A stretch of 13,755 bases of DNA from an uncultured Oscillospiraceae bacterium. Its GTDB lineage: Bacteria; Bacillota; Clostridia; Oscillospirales; Ruminococcaceae. Where the stretch lies: NCBI GenBank assembly GCA_900553955.1, contig USFO01000040.1, positions 1 through 13,755 of the forward strand. The letters run 5' to 3'. The notes under the pieces were generated by a model. It saw nothing but the letters and a program-made list of their open reading frames with translations, did no database searches and was not told the DNA's origin. This document shows positions 12,949 through 13,755 of the stretch, one piece after another. Numbering within the stretch: position 1 is the first letter of the stretch; every line of letters begins with the position of its first letter. The translations under genes were made by a program, and so were the position numbers.

Positions 12949-13755
12949 ATGAGCGAAAATATTCAGGAGCAGGAGCTTTCTGCACAGCAGCTTTCCGAAC
13001 TGCTACAAATTCGCCGCGACAAGCTTGAAGCGCTGCGCGAAGCAGGCAAAGACCCCTTTGAAATTACAAAATACGACGTCACCGCATATTCCGGCGATAT
13101 CAAAGCAAACTTTGTAGACCCGCCTGAGGGTGAAGAAAGTACCGTAACCGTTTCTATGGCAGGCCGCATTATGAGCAAGCGCGGCATGGGCAAGGCAAGC
13201 TTTGCCGACCTTCAGGATAAACAGGGTCGCATTCAACTTTATGTCCGCAAGGACATGGTTGGCGAGGAAGCCTATGCCGACTTCAAAAAATGGGACATTG
13301 GCGACATCATCGGCGTTACCGGCGTTGTGTTCCGCACCCACATGGGCGAAATTTCCGTGCGCGCCACCTCCGTTGTGCTGCTTGCAAAGTCCCTCCTTCC
13401 CCTGCCGGAAAAATTCCACGGACTTAAAGACCCGGAGCTTCGCTACCGTCAGCGCTATGTTGACCTTATTATGAACCCGGAGGTTAAGGATACCTTTGTA
13501 AAGCGCAGCATGATTATCAAGGAAATCCGTGCCCTGCTTGACGAGGAAGACTTCCTTGAGGTTGAAACCCCAATGCTCAACACCATTGCGGGCGGCGCTT
13601 CTGCGCGCCCCTTTGTTACCCACCACAATGCGCTGAACATTGATATGTACATGCGTATTGCGCTGGAGCTTTACCTCAAGCGGCTTATTATCGGCGGCTT
13701 TGACAGAGTTTACGAAATCGGACGTGTATTCCGTAACGAAGGTCTTGATACAAGA
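12949..13755 (+). CDS. lysS: Lysyl-tRNA synthetase, class II (5' part, truncated by window end)
   Basis: This enzyme charges tRNA-Lys with lysine using ATP. Only the first 269 residues are in the window; the frame is open to the last base. The N-terminal OB-fold anticodon-binding domain spans about 60-165 (VSMAGRIMSKRGMGKASF, LQDKQGRIQLYV). It is followed by GLKDPELRYRQRYVDLI, the family's junction sequence. Class II motif 1 ends at Pro208 (VETPML), and motif 2 begins with the FRNEG segment (261-265), in which Arg262 and Glu264 are the key residues. AAAGGAAG precedes the ATG by about 6-8 bases. Class I LysRS is excluded by these motifs. The full protein is expected to be about 490-510 residues. 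Confidence 0.97.
   Translation, partial: MSENIQEQELSAQQLSELLQIRRDKLEALREAGKDPFEITKYDVTAYSGDIKANFVDPPEGEESTVTVSMAGRIMSKRGMGKASFADLQDKQGRIQLYVRKDMVGEEAYADFKKWDIGDIIGVTGVVFRTHMGEISVRATSVVLLAKSLLPLPEKFHGLKDPELRYRQRYVDLIMNPEVKDTFVKRSMIIKEIRALLDEEDFLEVETPMLNTIAGGASARPFVTHHNALNIDMYMRIALELYLKRLIIGGFDRVYEIGRVFRNEGLDTR

Noticed and set aside
13003..13626. Minus-strand open frame (207 codons) opposite lysS
   Set aside because: The plus-strand frame here encodes unmistakable LysRS motifs; the reverse frame is a by-product of codon bias.

Overview
The window looks like a chromosomal segment of an endospore-forming member of the Firmicutes, class Clostridia. The strongest evidence is a spoIIGA-sigE pair, together with Gram-positive style ribosome binding sites, a split transketolase, a KtrAB-type potassium system and a greA-lysS pair. 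Base composition is moderate and leucine codons favour CTT. An Oscillospirales/Ruminococcaceae-like host is my guess, not something the sequence proves. No tRNA, rRNA, CRISPR array, phage gene or transposase was seen.

Layout. The left part (about 180-6391) reads leftward and the right part (about 6516-13755) reads rightward; they diverge at about 6392-6515. Leftward, in transcription order from the divergence point: spoIIGA, sigE and an uncatalogued 50-residue ORF (4589-4741), closed by a hairpin at 4522-4557. Next is a promoter at 4452-4478 driving the two transketolase subunits and a four-helix membrane protein, closed by a hairpin at 2186-2218. Last is the potassium uptake pair ktrB-ktrA, closed by a strong hairpin at 55-100.

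Rightward: a 57-residue ORF with a TTG start and its own terminator (6516-6728). Then comes a likely single transcription unit from a sigma-A-type promoter at 6873-6901: a PucR/CdaR-type regulator, ftsE, ftsX, a coiled-coil M23 peptidoglycan hydrolase and a PDZ-S41 protease homologue. It is followed by greA with a consensus promoter, a terminator, and the 5' part of lysS, which runs off the right end.

How the genes work together. SpoIIGA is the membrane protease that activates pro-sigma-E in the mother cell. FtsEX with a coiled-coil M23 enzyme is the usual arrangement for ATP-gated cell wall cleavage. The S41 protein at the end of that operon has lost both the catalytic Ser (Gly297) and Lys (Val322), so it is probably a pseudoprotease acting as a binding or scaffold component. 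This is the most interesting protein-level observation.

At the DNA level three things stand out. A Spo0A-box-like palindrome sits midway between two diverging -10 boxes in front of spoIIGA and the 57-residue ORF. The 7-mer TGAGCAC/GTGCTCA is strikingly dense, and confined mainly to spoIIGA-sigE and the non-coding left edge. The spoIIGA-sigE pair also lacks the sigG gene that commonly follows it.
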